From Lysinibacillus capsici (lineage in GTDB: Bacteria > Bacillota > Bacilli > Bacillales_A > Planococcaceae): 64,000 bases of DNA. Below the pieces are notes generated by a model. The model had not been told where the DNA came from, ran no database searches, and saw only the letters and a program-made list of their open reading frames with translations. Every line of letters starts with the position of its first letter. Positions within the stretch are counted from its first letter, which is position 1. A program made the translations under genes and the position numbers. Location of the stretch: positions 62,001 to 126,000 of the forward strand of contig NZ_PXXX01000009.1 in assembly GCF_003367505.1 (NCBI RefSeq), in the 5' to 3' direction. Below are positions 33,710 to 42,041 of this stretch, one piece after another.

Positions 33710-34714
33710 CTATTTCTGATTTGATATTACCCCAAATATAGACCCTTTAATGTAGGTTTGTCCTTGTAAAGACTGCAATTGCTCTGGAGTACCAGTTACT
33801 ACAGCCCCACTTATTTTCACATCACTTTTCTCCAGGGTGCCATTTCCCCCTACTAAAGCTTGATAAATCTGGTTTGTTTCCCACTCAAAGTTCTTGCTTT
33901 TACGCAGAAGCTCAATGTTTCGAATAAAGGTCTCAACCTCATCGTTTGAAGAGCGTCGAGGTTTTGGCTTGGATTGCTCTGATTGAAAGCCATAAATGTA
34001 TGGATCATTGGCTGAAATAGTATTCTGTCCTTGCTTAAAAAAATCTAGTGTATCATCTGTATAGGCATCCACCCACCACCAATCTACTTGTACTTCAGAA
34101 GGTAGCTTGCTTTTAATTTCACCAAAATCATAGGCATCATCAAAAGAAATAGCTATTTCTACTAAAGTATTTTTCTCCAATTGATGCACTTCACTAATAT
34201 TATCTTGATAATGGTCGTAGGAAATCCTTGGATGATAAAAAAACATTTCTCGGTCACCTGTGTAGTCATTAAACCGTTCGAATTGAGATGTTTCCGCCAG
34301 TGATTCTGAACCTTCTATTTGGATGGGGCTAGAAATGGCCGTTCGTGTAAGCGTTCCAAATAAATTATAATCGCTTTTGATAGGCTGCCAAATATATGGC
34401 CGATGCTGATCTCCAAGCACCTTATAGGTTGTTGTTGTTATTTTCCCTCCCAGCAAATGATCGTCATAAACCTGATTACTAATTTGGACATTGGGCGCAC
34501 TTATTTCGTTAAATAAATGAATATCATCCATTACTTTTTGCGCACTATTTAACGATAAAGCCCTCAGCCCATACCATAATGCTATTAGCACAATTGGGGT
34601 AACGACCAATGTAATCCCAATCATTTTGACTGTTGACCAAAACCTTGCCTTTCTCATTATTTTTTTCGTTTGTCTATCATCAAACAAAAATTCATTTTCT
34701 TCTTTATTCATCAT
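33710..34714 (-). CDS. Membrane anti-sigma factor of the ECF sigma
   Basis: The protein has 334 residues. A short cytoplasmic part (NKEENEFLFDDRQTKKIMRKARF) is followed by one membrane helix (MIGITLVVTPIVLIALWYGL, about 31-50) and a large extracellular domain with PYIWQPIKSDYNLFGT and VDWWWVDAYT, resembling the 'sigma factor regulator' N- and C-terminal domains. ATG 34714 has AAGGAGG 6 nt upstream and overlaps the sigma gene by 11 bp, so the two are coupled. It probably binds the sigma factor at the membrane until a signal arrives. Confidence 0.8.
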   Translation of the reverse strand: MMNKEENEFLFDDRQTKKIMRKARFWSTVKMIGITLVVTPIVLIALWYGLRALSLNSAQKVMDDIHLFNEISAPNVQISNQVYDDHLLGGKITTTTYKVLGDQHRPYIWQPIKSDYNLFGTLTRTAISSPIQIEGSESLAETSQFERFNDYTGDREMFFYHPRISYDHYQDNISEVHQLEKNTLVEIAISFDDAYDFGEIKSKLPSEVQVDWWWVDAYTDDTLDFFKQGQNTISANDPYIYGFQSEQSKPKPRRSSNDEVETFIRNIELLRKSKNFEWETNQIYQALVGGNGTLEKSDVKISGAVVTGTPEQLQSLQGQTYIKGSIFGVISNQK

Positions 34715-35207
34715 GAGCATCCTCCTTAAATCGTTCAGTAAATTCTTCCCTAGCACGTCTGACATGCGTTTTTAGTGTGTTTTCATTCTTATTCATCAAG
34801 GCTGAAATTTCCTTATACGATAATCCCAGCTCATATTTCAGGATTAATAATTCCTGATGCAAAATGGATAGCGTTTCGAGTGTGTTCTGTATGTCCTTTA
34901 ATTTTTCTTTCTTTAGCATCTGGATCTCAGGAATATGAATGAATGAAGTCAATTGAACTTCCTCTAATTCTGTTGTTGGATGACGTGTTTCTTTTCTCTT
35001 GAGATCATAAAATTGATTGGTTGCTACACGATATAACCAACTCATTACTTTGTCTGACTGAATTCCATTTTTATGTAATAAAAATTTATAACATGTATCT
35101 TGGACGATATCTTCTGCATCCTCATGGGCTAATCCACGTTTTCTCAAATAACGATATAGCAGCGTTCCTGCTTGCTGTAGAAACGCATTCATTGATTGCT
35201 TTACCAT
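34704..35207 (-). CDS. ECF RNA polymerase sigma factor
   Basis: The protein has 167 residues. Region 2 is at 25-90 (HEDAEDIVQDTCYKFLLH, then KVMSWLYRVATNQFYDLKR) and region 4 at 110-160 (HQELLILKYELGLSYKEISALMNKNENTLKTHVRRAREEF). It directs polymerase to an envelope-stress-type regulon and probably its own operon, because an ECF-like promoter lies 22 bp upstream. ATG 35207 follows GGGGGG by 5 nt; an upstream GTG is too close. The target genes are unknown. Confidence 0.9.
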   Translation of the reverse strand: MVKQSMNAFLQQAGTLLYRYLRKRGLAHEDAEDIVQDTCYKFLLHKNGIQSDKVMSWLYRVATNQFYDLKRKETRHPTTELEEVQLTSFIHIPEIQMLKKEKLKDIQNTLETLSILHQELLILKYELGLSYKEISALMNKNENTLKTHVRRAREEFTERFKEDAHDE

Positions 35208-35228
35208 GTCCACCCCCCTTCTGCCTAT

Positions 35229-35257
35229 ACAACGCAGAACTCCATGAAAAGTTTACA
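35229..35257 (-). promoter_or_regulatory. ECF-type promoter, probably autoregulatory
   Basis: On the minus strand TGTAAAC (35257-35251) then 16 bp beginning TTTT, then CGTTGT (35234-35229). This resembles the AAC-n16-CGT pattern of Bacillus ECF sigma factors. The start point would be about 15 nt before the sigma gene. Confidence 0.6.
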
Positions 35258-35402
35258 TATTACAAAAAGTTCTCATTAAATATTTTAGTTTAGTGAAAAC
35301 CAACAACATTTATTTTCAAATACATACAAGCATCTTTTTAATTTGACAAGAATATACTGTAGCAGCTAGCTAAAATCACTTTCAAGAAAGGAGTTGTGGA
35401 TA

Positions 35403-35771
35403 ATGGGTGCTAAATGGATAAAGGTTTCAGTCTTTTATTTATTAATTGTTTTTGCTTTTGGCCTGTTTATGCATTATACGGTTCAACTTCAATGGAAAGC
35501 GACACATGCTCATATTGGTGTGGTAGGTTGGCTGACTACTGGATTCATTGGTTTAATTTATTCGACTTATAAAAATGCTGCGGAGACAGGTCTCGCCAAA
35601 GCACAGTTCTGGCTTTACAATCTCGGTTTACCCTTCCTTTTTGTTGGCATGATGATGGTGTATTGGGATGTACCACGCTGGTTATTTGAGCTTTTCTTGT
35701 CTGGTGGTGGAATTGCTGTAGCGCTGTCTGTCCTGTTATTCTTTATCAATGTCTTCAAATATGTAAGATAA
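35403..35771 (+). CDS. Four-helix membrane protein with HAH motif
   Basis: The protein has 122 residues and four membrane segments (about 6-25, 38-57, 70-88, 95-117). Between the first two is ATHAHIGVVGWLTTGFIGLIY, the histidine-bearing helix start also seen in heme-copper oxidase subunit I-like small proteins. Whether it binds heme is not known. ATG 35403 has AAAGGAG 9 nt upstream. It is a single gene with a perfect terminator. Confidence 0.7.
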   Translation: MGAKWIKVSVFYLLIVFAFGLFMHYTVQLQWKATHAHIGVVGWLTTGFIGLIYSTYKNAAETGLAKAQFWLYNLGLPFLFVGMMMVYWDVPRWLFELFLSGGGIAVALSVLLFFINVFKYVR

Positions 35772-35775
35772 ATAG

Positions 35776-35809
35776 AAAAGCCCCGCTTCACAGTTGAAGT
35801 GGGGCTTTT
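35776..35809. terminator. Bidirectional terminator
   Basis: AAAAGCCCC-CTTCA pairs with TGAAG-GGGGCTTTT. It lies between the HAH membrane gene and the convergent ABC genes. Confidence 0.9.
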
Positions 35810-35814
35810 AAGCT

Positions 35815-37548
35815 TTATTGTAAGGAGTTCGCCTGCATTTGATACATCTTGTCATAAATTCCGCCAAGCGCTAGCAGTTCATCATGTGTGCCGTTTTCTA
35901 CAATTTTTCCTCGATCAAGTACAAGAATACGATCTGCATTTTTAATGGTAGAAAGTCGATGGGCAATAATAAACGTTGTTCGTCCTTTTTTCAGGACATC
36001 CATCGCATGCTGAATAATTTCTTCCGTTTCCGTATCAATATTCGATGTCGCTTCATCCAATATTAAAATGGCTGGATCAAACGCCAGGGCGCGTGCAAAC
36101 GAAATCAACTGACGTTGTCCTGAAGATAATGTGCTGCCCTTCTCAATAACTGGCTCCTCATAGCCATTTGGTAAATTAGCTAAAACACGTTCTCCCCCGA
36201 CAGCATTTAAGGAAGCTTCTATTTTCTCGTGAGAGATGCGCGGGTTGTTTAAGCTAACATTGGATGCAATCGTACCTGTAAATAAGTAAGGGTCCTGTAG
36301 CACAATACCCATATGTTCACGCATCGTTTGACGTGGAACAGAGGTAATATCAATGCCATCAATGGTAATTTTGCCTTTTGACGGGTCGTAGAAGCGGAAC
36401 AGTAAGTTCATAATGGAACTTTTCCCTGAACCTGTATGACCAACTAAGGCAATTGTTTCACCTTGATGTGCTTCAAATGACAGGTTTTTCAGCACATATT
36501 CATTATCTTTATAGGCAAAGGAAACATCTTCGAAAACCACATTTCCTTTATATCGTGGGATGCTCTTTTCAGAAACAGGCTCACCATTCGTATCTAACAC
36601 CTCAAAGACACGTTTACCTGCAATGAGTGAACGCTCAAGCTGTGAAAACTGGTTCACAATATTCGTGATCGGATTAAATAGCTTTGTTAAGTAATCAACA
36701 AATGCATACAATGTCCCTGCTGTAATCACTTCAGTTGATGTGAATGAGCGTGTACCAAAGTAGAAAATAAAGACCGTAAACATGATAAGTCTTAGCGTAT
36801 TCACAAGGTTAAAGGATGTAGCTGAATCAAGCACCAGCAGCTTACGTTCATACGCATAATGCTCATTATTCATGTCATCAAATTCCTTCGTCATTTGCTG
36901 CTCACGACGGAACGCCTGAATAATTGTCATGCCCTGAATGGATTCATTAATCATGGCATTAATATCTGCAATTTTTGTACGAATGACATCGTTGTATTTA
37001 GAGGCAAATTTTCGATATAAAATCATCCATACATAAACAATTGGAATCATGGTTAAAGCAAGCATTGCCATTTTCCAATTTAAAATAAAGAGCGCTATAT
37101 ACACCCCAAAAATAGAAATGAAGCTCGTTACAAAATTCGATAGTACCTGTACATATAAATTCCGAACTGCCTCTGTATCGTTTGTTACACGCGCAACAAT
37201 TTTACCCGCTGGTAAATTGTCGAAGTATTGGATCGGTAAAGTTTGAATATGTTCAAAGACATCTTTACGTAATTTTTGGATGACACGGTTTGCCCCAATT
37301 TGCAAATAAATATACATAAAATAACGTAATATGGCTGTTGCAGTGGCTAAAAGTAAATACACAATGAGCAACCATGTAATCGGTTTGATTTCTATATGAC
37401 CGATTGTCATGTAATTATCAATAATATGTTTCGCAATAAACGGTCCAACAAGCTCCGTGAATACGGCAATTGTTAGGAAGAATAAGCCTAATAGTATCGG
37501 CTTTTTAAAATACATCGCATAGCGCATTAAACGTTGACTCGTACTCAT
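35815..37548 (-). CDS. ABC exporter half-transporter, YheH/BmrD-like
   Basis: The protein has 577 residues. Six membrane segments (1-310) precede the ATPase: Walker A GHTGSGKSS (about 368), signature LSSGQRQ (G replaced by S, about 472) and Walker B ILILDEATS with the catalytic Glu, then AHRLST. It pairs with the upstream half-transporter; the normal Glu here and Asp there give the one good, one degenerate site usual in heterodimeric multidrug exporters. Its ATG overlaps the partner's stop (ATGA), and GAAGGAGG lies before it. Confidence 0.88.
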   Translation of the reverse strand: MSTSQRLMRYAMYFKKPILLGLFFLTIAVFTELVGPFIAKHIIDNYMTIGHIEIKPITWLLIVYLLLATATAILRYFMYIYLQIGANRVIQKLRKDVFEHIQTLPIQYFDNLPAGKIVARVTNDTEAVRNLYVQVLSNFVTSFISIFGVYIALFILNWKMAMLALTMIPIVYVWMILYRKFASKYNDVIRTKIADINAMINESIQGMTIIQAFRREQQMTKEFDDMNNEHYAYERKLLVLDSATSFNLVNTLRLIMFTVFIFYFGTRSFTSTEVITAGTLYAFVDYLTKLFNPITNIVNQFSQLERSLIAGKRVFEVLDTNGEPVSEKSIPRYKGNVVFEDVSFAYKDNEYVLKNLSFEAHQGETIALVGHTGSGKSSIMNLLFRFYDPSKGKITIDGIDITSVPRQTMREHMGIVLQDPYLFTGTIASNVSLNNPRISHEKIEASLNAVGGERVLANLPNGYEEPVIEKGSTLSSGQRQLISFARALAFDPAILILDEATSNIDTETEEIIQHAMDVLKKGRTTFIIAHRLSTIKNADRILVLDRGKIVENGTHDELLALGGIYDKMYQMQANSLQ

Positions 37549-39287
37549 GAGGCACCTCCTTCTAGCTGCTGACGGTCAAATTGCTCTTTATACCATCCTT
37601 GTTGCGCAAGAAGTTCCTCATGTGTTCCCTGCTCTACAATTTGCCCATCATCCAGTACGATGATGACATCGGCATGCTGAATACCAGACAAGCGATGTGT
37701 CGTAATAATCGTCGTTTTACCTTGACGTTCACGCTGAATATTTTCAATAATTCTTGCCTCTGTCTTCGCGTCGACAGCGGAGAGTGAATCATCCAGCATT
37801 AAAATTTCAGGATCTTTAATTAAAGCACGAGCAATAGATACACGTTGTTTTTGACCGCCTGAAAGAGAGACACCCTTTTCTCCAACAAGTGTTTCAAGGC
37901 CCATTGGTAGATTGTCTAAATCCTTTTCAAAATACGCGGCACGTATCGCCTGCTGCAACTCTGCTTGTGTTGCATCTTCTTTCCCAAATAATATATTTTC
38001 ACGAATAGTTCGTGAGAATAACACATGATCTTGTGGCACATAACCAATCCAATCGAGGATCTGCTCCTTCGTTTGAGCGGTAATATCGATACCGTCAATG
38101 GAAAGCTGTCCCTGACCGATTGGGTATTCTCGCAATAATTGGCGTAGGAAGGTTGTTTTACCTGCTCCCGTTTTACCAACAATGCCAAGCGTTTGGCCTT
38201 TTTTCAAGGAAAGTGAAATCTGCTGTAGGTTTTTCACCTGACTCATCGGATATTGGAATGTTAAGGCATCAAAGCCAATCGCATTTGGTGTCGCAATCAT
38301 TTGTGGATTCGGAATATTTTGAACATCCGCCTCGTAGTTCAAGGTTTCCTGCACGCGATCTAGTGAGGCATTCCCCTGCTGCATAACATTGATGAGCTCA
38401 CCAATCGCAAATATCGGCCAAACAGCCAAACCTAAATAAACATTAAACGTGACCAGTTGCCCAACCGTCATCGCCTCAGTTGCCACTAAATGAGCCCCGT
38501 AACCAAGTGCTACAACATAGCTAATGCCCGTTCCGACTTTTGTAATTGGACCAAATAAAGCATTGATTTTCGCTGTATGAATATTTTTCGCATACACAAC
38601 TTCACTCATATCTGCAAAATTAGCCTCATCCTTTTTTTCCTGCACATAGGCACGCACCACTCGCACTCCTGCTACAGATTCTAGCACACTATCATTTAGT
38701 TCCCCAAAAGCATCTTGTGCCTTCATATATCGCTCATGAACAATTTTCCCTAAATATTGAATGAGGATCGCCATAATAGGAACTGGTAACATAGCAAAAA
38801 ATGTAAGCTTCCACGAAATCATATAGCCCATCGCAAAAATGATAAAACCCATATAAATCGTTGAATCAATCAACGTCATAATGCCAAAACCTGCTGTCGT
38901 GGATACGGCATTCAAGTCATTTGTTGCACGCGCCATCAGGTCACCGGTACGGTTTTTTTCATAAAATGTTGGGGTCATACGTAAAAAATGCTGCATTAAA
39001 TTACGACGTAAAATTTTCTCAAGGTTGATAGCTCCTTCAAATAGTCGGAATTGCCACACAAAATTTAATAAATAGCCCCCAATAATAATCCCAATAAAAA
39101 TCAAGACATATTTTGTTAAAATAGCTGGGGTCATTTCTCCGGCTGTCAATAGATCTATAATAGAACCGAGTAAATAGGGAGGGACAACCTCTAATCCACT
39201 GGCAACCATTAGTAGAACAATGGCCACCGTATATTGCTTCCAGTATTTTTTAAAGAACCAGCCTAATTTACTTAACACATCAAACAT
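37545..39287 (-). CDS. ABC exporter half-transporter, YheI/BmrC-like
   Basis: The protein has 580 residues. The membrane domain (1-320) includes ARATNDLNAVSTTAG. The ATPase has Walker A GKTGAGKTT (about 372), a normal signature LSGGQKQR and Walker B LMLDDSLS, where Asp stands in place of the catalytic Glu, as in BmrC. It exports drugs or lipids as a heterodimer with the YheH-like protein. A leader peptide and attenuator lie upstream, so induction by translation inhibitors is probable. Confidence 0.88.
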   Translation of the reverse strand: MFDVLSKLGWFFKKYWKQYTVAIVLLMVASGLEVVPPYLLGSIIDLLTAGEMTPAILTKYVLIFIGIIIGGYLLNFVWQFRLFEGAINLEKILRRNLMQHFLRMTPTFYEKNRTGDLMARATNDLNAVSTTAGFGIMTLIDSTIYMGFIIFAMGYMISWKLTFFAMLPVPIMAILIQYLGKIVHERYMKAQDAFGELNDSVLESVAGVRVVRAYVQEKKDEANFADMSEVVYAKNIHTAKINALFGPITKVGTGISYVVALGYGAHLVATEAMTVGQLVTFNVYLGLAVWPIFAIGELINVMQQGNASLDRVQETLNYEADVQNIPNPQMIATPNAIGFDALTFQYPMSQVKNLQQISLSLKKGQTLGIVGKTGAGKTTFLRQLLREYPIGQGQLSIDGIDITAQTKEQILDWIGYVPQDHVLFSRTIRENILFGKEDATQAELQQAIRAAYFEKDLDNLPMGLETLVGEKGVSLSGGQKQRVSIARALIKDPEILMLDDSLSAVDAKTEARIIENIQRERQGKTTIITTHRLSGIQHADVIIVLDDGQIVEQGTHEELLAQQGWYKEQFDRQQLEGGAS

Positions 39288-39325
39288 ACATCATAACCTT
39301 CTTTCCTCCGTGCTGTTGTGGATGA

Positions 39326-39382
39326 CTACCCACTTTCTAGAAATTCCTTTTTGAAAATCATTCTTCTAACTGTTTTTGTCAT
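39326..39382 (-). CDS. Small ORF (18 aa) between attenuator and ABC genes
   Basis: The frame MTKTVRRMIFKKEFLESG has AAAGGAG exactly 8 nt before its ATG at 39382. It ends 38 bp before the YheI-like gene. It lies after the attenuator, so it is read only on full-length transcripts. It may be a second regulatory peptide, or chance; the ribosome site is the only support. Confidence 0.4.
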   Translation of the reverse strand: MTKTVRRMIFKKEFLESG

Positions 39383-39425
39383 ATACATACACTCCTTTTT
39401 TGTTTGCACTACAACCTTTTTTGCA

Positions 39426-39462
39426 CAAAAAAAGACACATACCCTAAAAGAGTAAGTGTCTC
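39426..39462 (-). terminator. Attenuator in the ABC exporter leader
   Basis: On the minus strand AGACACTTAC pairs with GTATGTGTCT (one mismatch), followed by TTTTTTG. It lies about 50 nt after the leader peptide stop and 140 nt before the ABC gene, so it would end transcription early unless prevented. Confidence 0.75.
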
Positions 39463-39514
39463 TTATAAAAGGCAGGATAATTCCATACCTAGTTCTGCAA
39501 TAGTAAATAAAGCG

Positions 39515-39577
39515 TTAGGCACGGACAATGTATGTAACTGTGATTGAATTTGATACTGATAAAATTAACATTGTCAT
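39515..39577 (-). CDS. Leader peptide of the ABC exporter operon (20 aa)
   Basis: The frame MTMLILSVSNSITVTYIVRA starts at ATG 39577 with a perfect AAAGGAGG about 2-9 nt upstream and ends 53 nt before the attenuator. A second in-frame ATG at 39571 has better spacing. The order promoter, leader peptide, terminator, half-transporters matches the bmrB-bmrC-bmrD layout of B. subtilis, where ribosome stalling on the leader opens the terminator. The sequence itself is not like BmrB. Confidence 0.6.
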   Translation of the reverse strand: MTMLILSVSNSITVTYIVRA

Positions 39578-39612
39578 GCCCTCCTTTAGTTTATTTGTTA
39601 TAGTGTTCTTGA

Positions 39613-39642
39613 AGATTATCACACTATAGAAATATTTGTCAA
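39613..39642 (-). promoter_or_regulatory. Sigma-A promoter of the ABC exporter leader
   Basis: On the minus strand a consensus -35 TTGACA (39642-39637) and an ATAATC or TAATCT -10 at 17-18 bp spacing. Confidence 0.75.
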
Positions 39643-40152
39643 CTATCACCCTGTTATTTTTTATCATTTTCAGGAAATAGTTAGCGCTTTAAAGCATTGA
39701 AATGCTCTAAGGAATCAAAGGGAGAACATGCTTAAAATTACAGTGTTGTCTATAACCTTACAATAATTCTACGGCACAAACATTAACCTAAAGACTGAAA
39801 TACACGACTAGTGATTTTGATACCCAGTAGTAGACACTAGAATATTCTTTTTGCGTCTGTTGCACTCCTTCCATATGCTTATCTCATCATCTTTATTTAG
39901 TTAATTATTATTTAGTTATTTATTATTTAGTAGTGTCTGGATTTCCGTTTATGGATTAGCCGTCACCGGGTTTTCCGTCAACGGCTTCACATAAGAGGGA
40001 CAAAGAATTGTCCTTATAATAAAAGATATTTCATTTTCCACATATAATATTTCGAAATATTATTTCATGCGCATCTATAACTTTCTATACACTATATACA
40101 TTTCAACAATCGATTTTGGGACATAACTCGAATTGAAATATTTCTAAAATTT
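39643..40152. other. Gene-free 510-bp AT-rich stretch
   Basis: No gene is seen. At about 39945-39992 three degenerate 14-15 bp units follow each other: GGATTTCCGTTTAT, GGATTAGCCGTCACC and GGGTTTTCCGTCAA. The last two also form AGCCGT/ACGGCT pairing. They recall the TATCCGC-type words at 32.1 kb. No fluoride (crcB) riboswitch was recognised here, though fluoride channel genes follow. Confidence 0.5.
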
Positions 40153-40180
40153 TTGTCTCATGATACACTTTCATTATAGT
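40153..40180 (+). promoter_or_regulatory. Promoter of the fluoride channel operon
   Basis: TTGTCT (40153-40158) and TATAGT (40175-40180) are 16 bp apart, 21 bp before the first crcB start. Confidence 0.6.
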
Positions 40181-40201
40181 CATTTTCAGTAAGGGGTTTT
40201 T

Positions 40202-40567
40202 ATGTTGAGGTCATTTCTAGCCGTGGGAATTGGTGGAATTCTTGGTGCCATCTGTCGATATAGTCTGAGTCTCGCCGTTCCCAATACAGAAATATTTCCA
40301 TTCACAACACTGTTTATTAATTTACTGGGCTGCTTTTGCTTAGCATGGTTTTTTACTTCATTTATAAAACGCACACCTATTGTACTAGGAGTAGGTACAG
40401 GGTTTTGTGGAGCTTTTACTACCTTTTCGACATTTTCCTTAGAGACACTATTACTCCTAGAAAATAGCGAGTGGCTACAGGCTGTACTCTATGTTACAGT
40501 AAGTGTTTTAGGTGGATTAGCTTGCACATGGCTGGGAATACGACTTGCTAGGGGGCGTATTGCATGA
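40202..40567 (+). CDS. crcB: Fluoride channel CrcB/FluC, subunit 1
   Basis: The protein has 121 residues and four membrane segments. Family motifs GGILGAICRYSLS (about 11), FINLLGCFCLAWFF (about 38) and GTGFCGAFTTFSTFSLE (about 67) are present, including the Phe residues of the fluoride track. FluC channels let fluoride out of the cytoplasm as dual-topology dimers; a two-gene pair suggests a heterodimer. It overlaps the second gene by 4 bp. AAGGGG lies 6 nt before the ATG. Confidence 0.92.
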   Translation: MLRSFLAVGIGGILGAICRYSLSLAVPNTEIFPFTTLFINLLGCFCLAWFFTSFIKRTPIVLGVGTGFCGAFTTFSTFSLETLLLLENSEWLQAVLYVTVSVLGGLACTWLGIRLARGRIA

Positions 40568-40893
40568 TTTTAGTCGGAATTGGTGGATTTTTTGGCGCTC
40601 TTTCTAGATTTTATTTAGGAAAATTACTTGTACATCCCTATCCATGGGCGACTTTTATTATTAATTGTACAGGCTCCTTTGCGCTTGGTTTCTTATTTGC
40701 CCTACATCTTAGTGATTGGTTATGGCAATTAATGGGCATAGGTTTTTTAGGAGCCTACACAACTTTTTCTACTTTTGGATTTGAATGTCTACAGCTTATA
40801 GAACAACAAAAATGGAGACAAGCCATAAGCTATATTGCCAGTACCTTGCTAATTGGCGTACTTTGTGCAGCTATTGGTTATCTAGTCGTATAA
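40564..40893 (+). CDS. crcB: Fluoride channel CrcB/FluC, subunit 2
   Basis: The protein has 109 residues and four membrane segments: GGFFGALSRFYLG, FIINCTGSFALGFL and GFLGAYTTFSTFGFECL repeat the family motifs of the first subunit. The overlapping ATGA start couples translation to it. The two are expected to insert in opposite orientations. Confidence 0.92.
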   Translation: MILVGIGGFFGALSRFYLGKLLVHPYPWATFIINCTGSFALGFLFALHLSDWLWQLMGIGFLGAYTTFSTFGFECLQLIEQQKWRQAISYIASTLLIGVLCAAIGYLVV

Positions 40894-40907
40894 AAGAGGG
40901 TGAACTA

Positions 40908-41255
40908 GTGACACAGCCGTCAAAAGAGTTATTGGAGGAATTAGAAGTTGAAATAGAGCAAACGCTCTATGCATTGATTGACCTAGAATTAGAGGAAAAT
41001 TACGCTACCATGAATACACAATTTGCGCAATTACTTGCCAAGGTTCAGACAGCCCAGTTAATTAATTACAAGCTGGATGTTCTCGTTGAACCTCAAGCTT
41101 TTGCAACTGAAACTTGTATTCTTTTACAGAGCCTCATAGAAGCAAAGGCGAGACCAAATAAAAGGCATAAACTGTTAACACATCGCATGATTTTGAAGAT
41201 ATGGTTAAGAAAAAATCAACGATTCATGAGGGAATTTCTACCTCAAATGTTTTAG
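40908..41255 (+). CDS. Hypothetical helical protein after the crcB pair
   Basis: The family of this 115-residue helical protein is not recognised. It starts VTQPSKELLEELEVEIEQTLYALIDLELEENY and ends with a basic helix (KIWLRKNQRFMREFLPQMF). GTG at 40908 has AGAGGGTG about 5 nt upstream. The frame is open much further up, but only across the crcB gene. It lies 14 bp after crcB and is probably cotranscribed, with a terminator right after its stop. Confidence 0.65.
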   Translation: MTQPSKELLEELEVEIEQTLYALIDLELEENYATMNTQFAQLLAKVQTAQLINYKLDVLVEPQAFATETCILLQSLIEAKARPNKRHKLLTHRMILKIWLRKNQRFMREFLPQMF

Positions 41256-41288
41256 GCGCCACTTGAAATTGCAAGGGCGCCTTTTTTA
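41255..41288 (+). terminator. Terminator of the crcB operon
   Basis: AGGCGCC pairs with GGCGCCT around a 15-nt loop and is followed by TTTTT. The sirtuin gene ends on its edge from the other side. Confidence 0.8.
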
Positions 41289-41987
41289 AATTTGAAGTTT
41301 TTGCAACACTTCTTTTATTTTTCCCCTCACTGTCAGATCAAATGGGGTTGTCTGTTGTGAAATATCCATATTAATATACACGGTTTTTCCTGTTGTCATC
41401 ATAGGTAGTTGGTTGACGGGATATACCTCAAGACTCGTTCCAATGACAAGGACAAGTTCAGCTGTTTTGATTGCCTCCATTGAACAGTGCCAGCTTGCTT
41501 GTGGTAGGCTTTCTCCGAAGAGCACAACATTTGGACGAAGTTTCCCACCACAATGGGCGCAACTAGCCTTATTCAAGAAGCTTGCCATGACAGCCGCCTG
41601 CTGGCAACGATGACAACGAATAGACCGGATCGAACCATGTAACTCCTCGACGGATTGACTTCCTGCCAATTGGTGAAAACCATCCACATTTTGAGTAGCG
41701 ATTAGAGACACTAAACCTCTTCGTTCCCAATCAGCTAATATATGATGTCCCTCATGGGGAGCCACCTTTTCTAGGTTTTCGATACGTGTTTTATAAAAGT
41801 CATGAAATAATGAGTAATGATCTGTTAATGCTTCCGTTGTCGCGACAGTTCTTGGATCCATTTGTTTCCACCAACCAGATGCTGAACGGAAATCAGGAAC
41901 TCCACTTTCCGTTGACATGCCCGCTCCTGTTAGAATCACTGTATTATTTGAGGATAGTAACCACTCACGTAAACGTTCTATTGCCAT
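41286..41987 (-). CDS. cobB: NAD-dependent protein deacylase, Sir2 family
   Basis: The protein has 233 residues. NAD-binding GAGMSTESGVPDFRS (about 21-35), TQNVDGFHQLAG, catalytic His in EELHGS (about 118), four zinc cysteines in CHRCQ and CAHCG (about 126-150) and GTSLEVYPVNQLP are all present. It removes acyl groups from lysines using NAD+. AAAGGAGGGG lies before the ATG. It is a single gene. In Bacillus the equivalent is called SrtN. Confidence 0.92.
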   Translation of the reverse strand: MAIERLREWLLSSNNTVILTGAGMSTESGVPDFRSASGWWKQMDPRTVATTEALTDHYSLFHDFYKTRIENLEKVAPHEGHHILADWERRGLVSLIATQNVDGFHQLAGSQSVEELHGSIRSIRCHRCQQAAVMASFLNKASCAHCGGKLRPNVVLFGESLPQASWHCSMEAIKTAELVLVIGTSLEVYPVNQLPMMTTGKTVYINMDISQQTTPFDLTVRGKIKEVLQKLQI

Positions 41988-42041
41988 TTTTCCCCTCCTT
42001 TTTTCGAATTAAAACTACCTTCACCTATTTCGACAATCAAC

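Noticed and set aside
37545-39287. Asp in Walker B of the YheI-like half as an inactivating mutation
   Set aside because: Heterodimeric exporters of the BmrC/BmrD type normally have one degenerate ATP site of this kind.
39663-40201. Fluoride (crcB) riboswitch before the crcB pair
   Set aside because: The conserved fluoride-aptamer core was not found; the region has only AT-rich sequence, degenerate repeats and a plain promoter.
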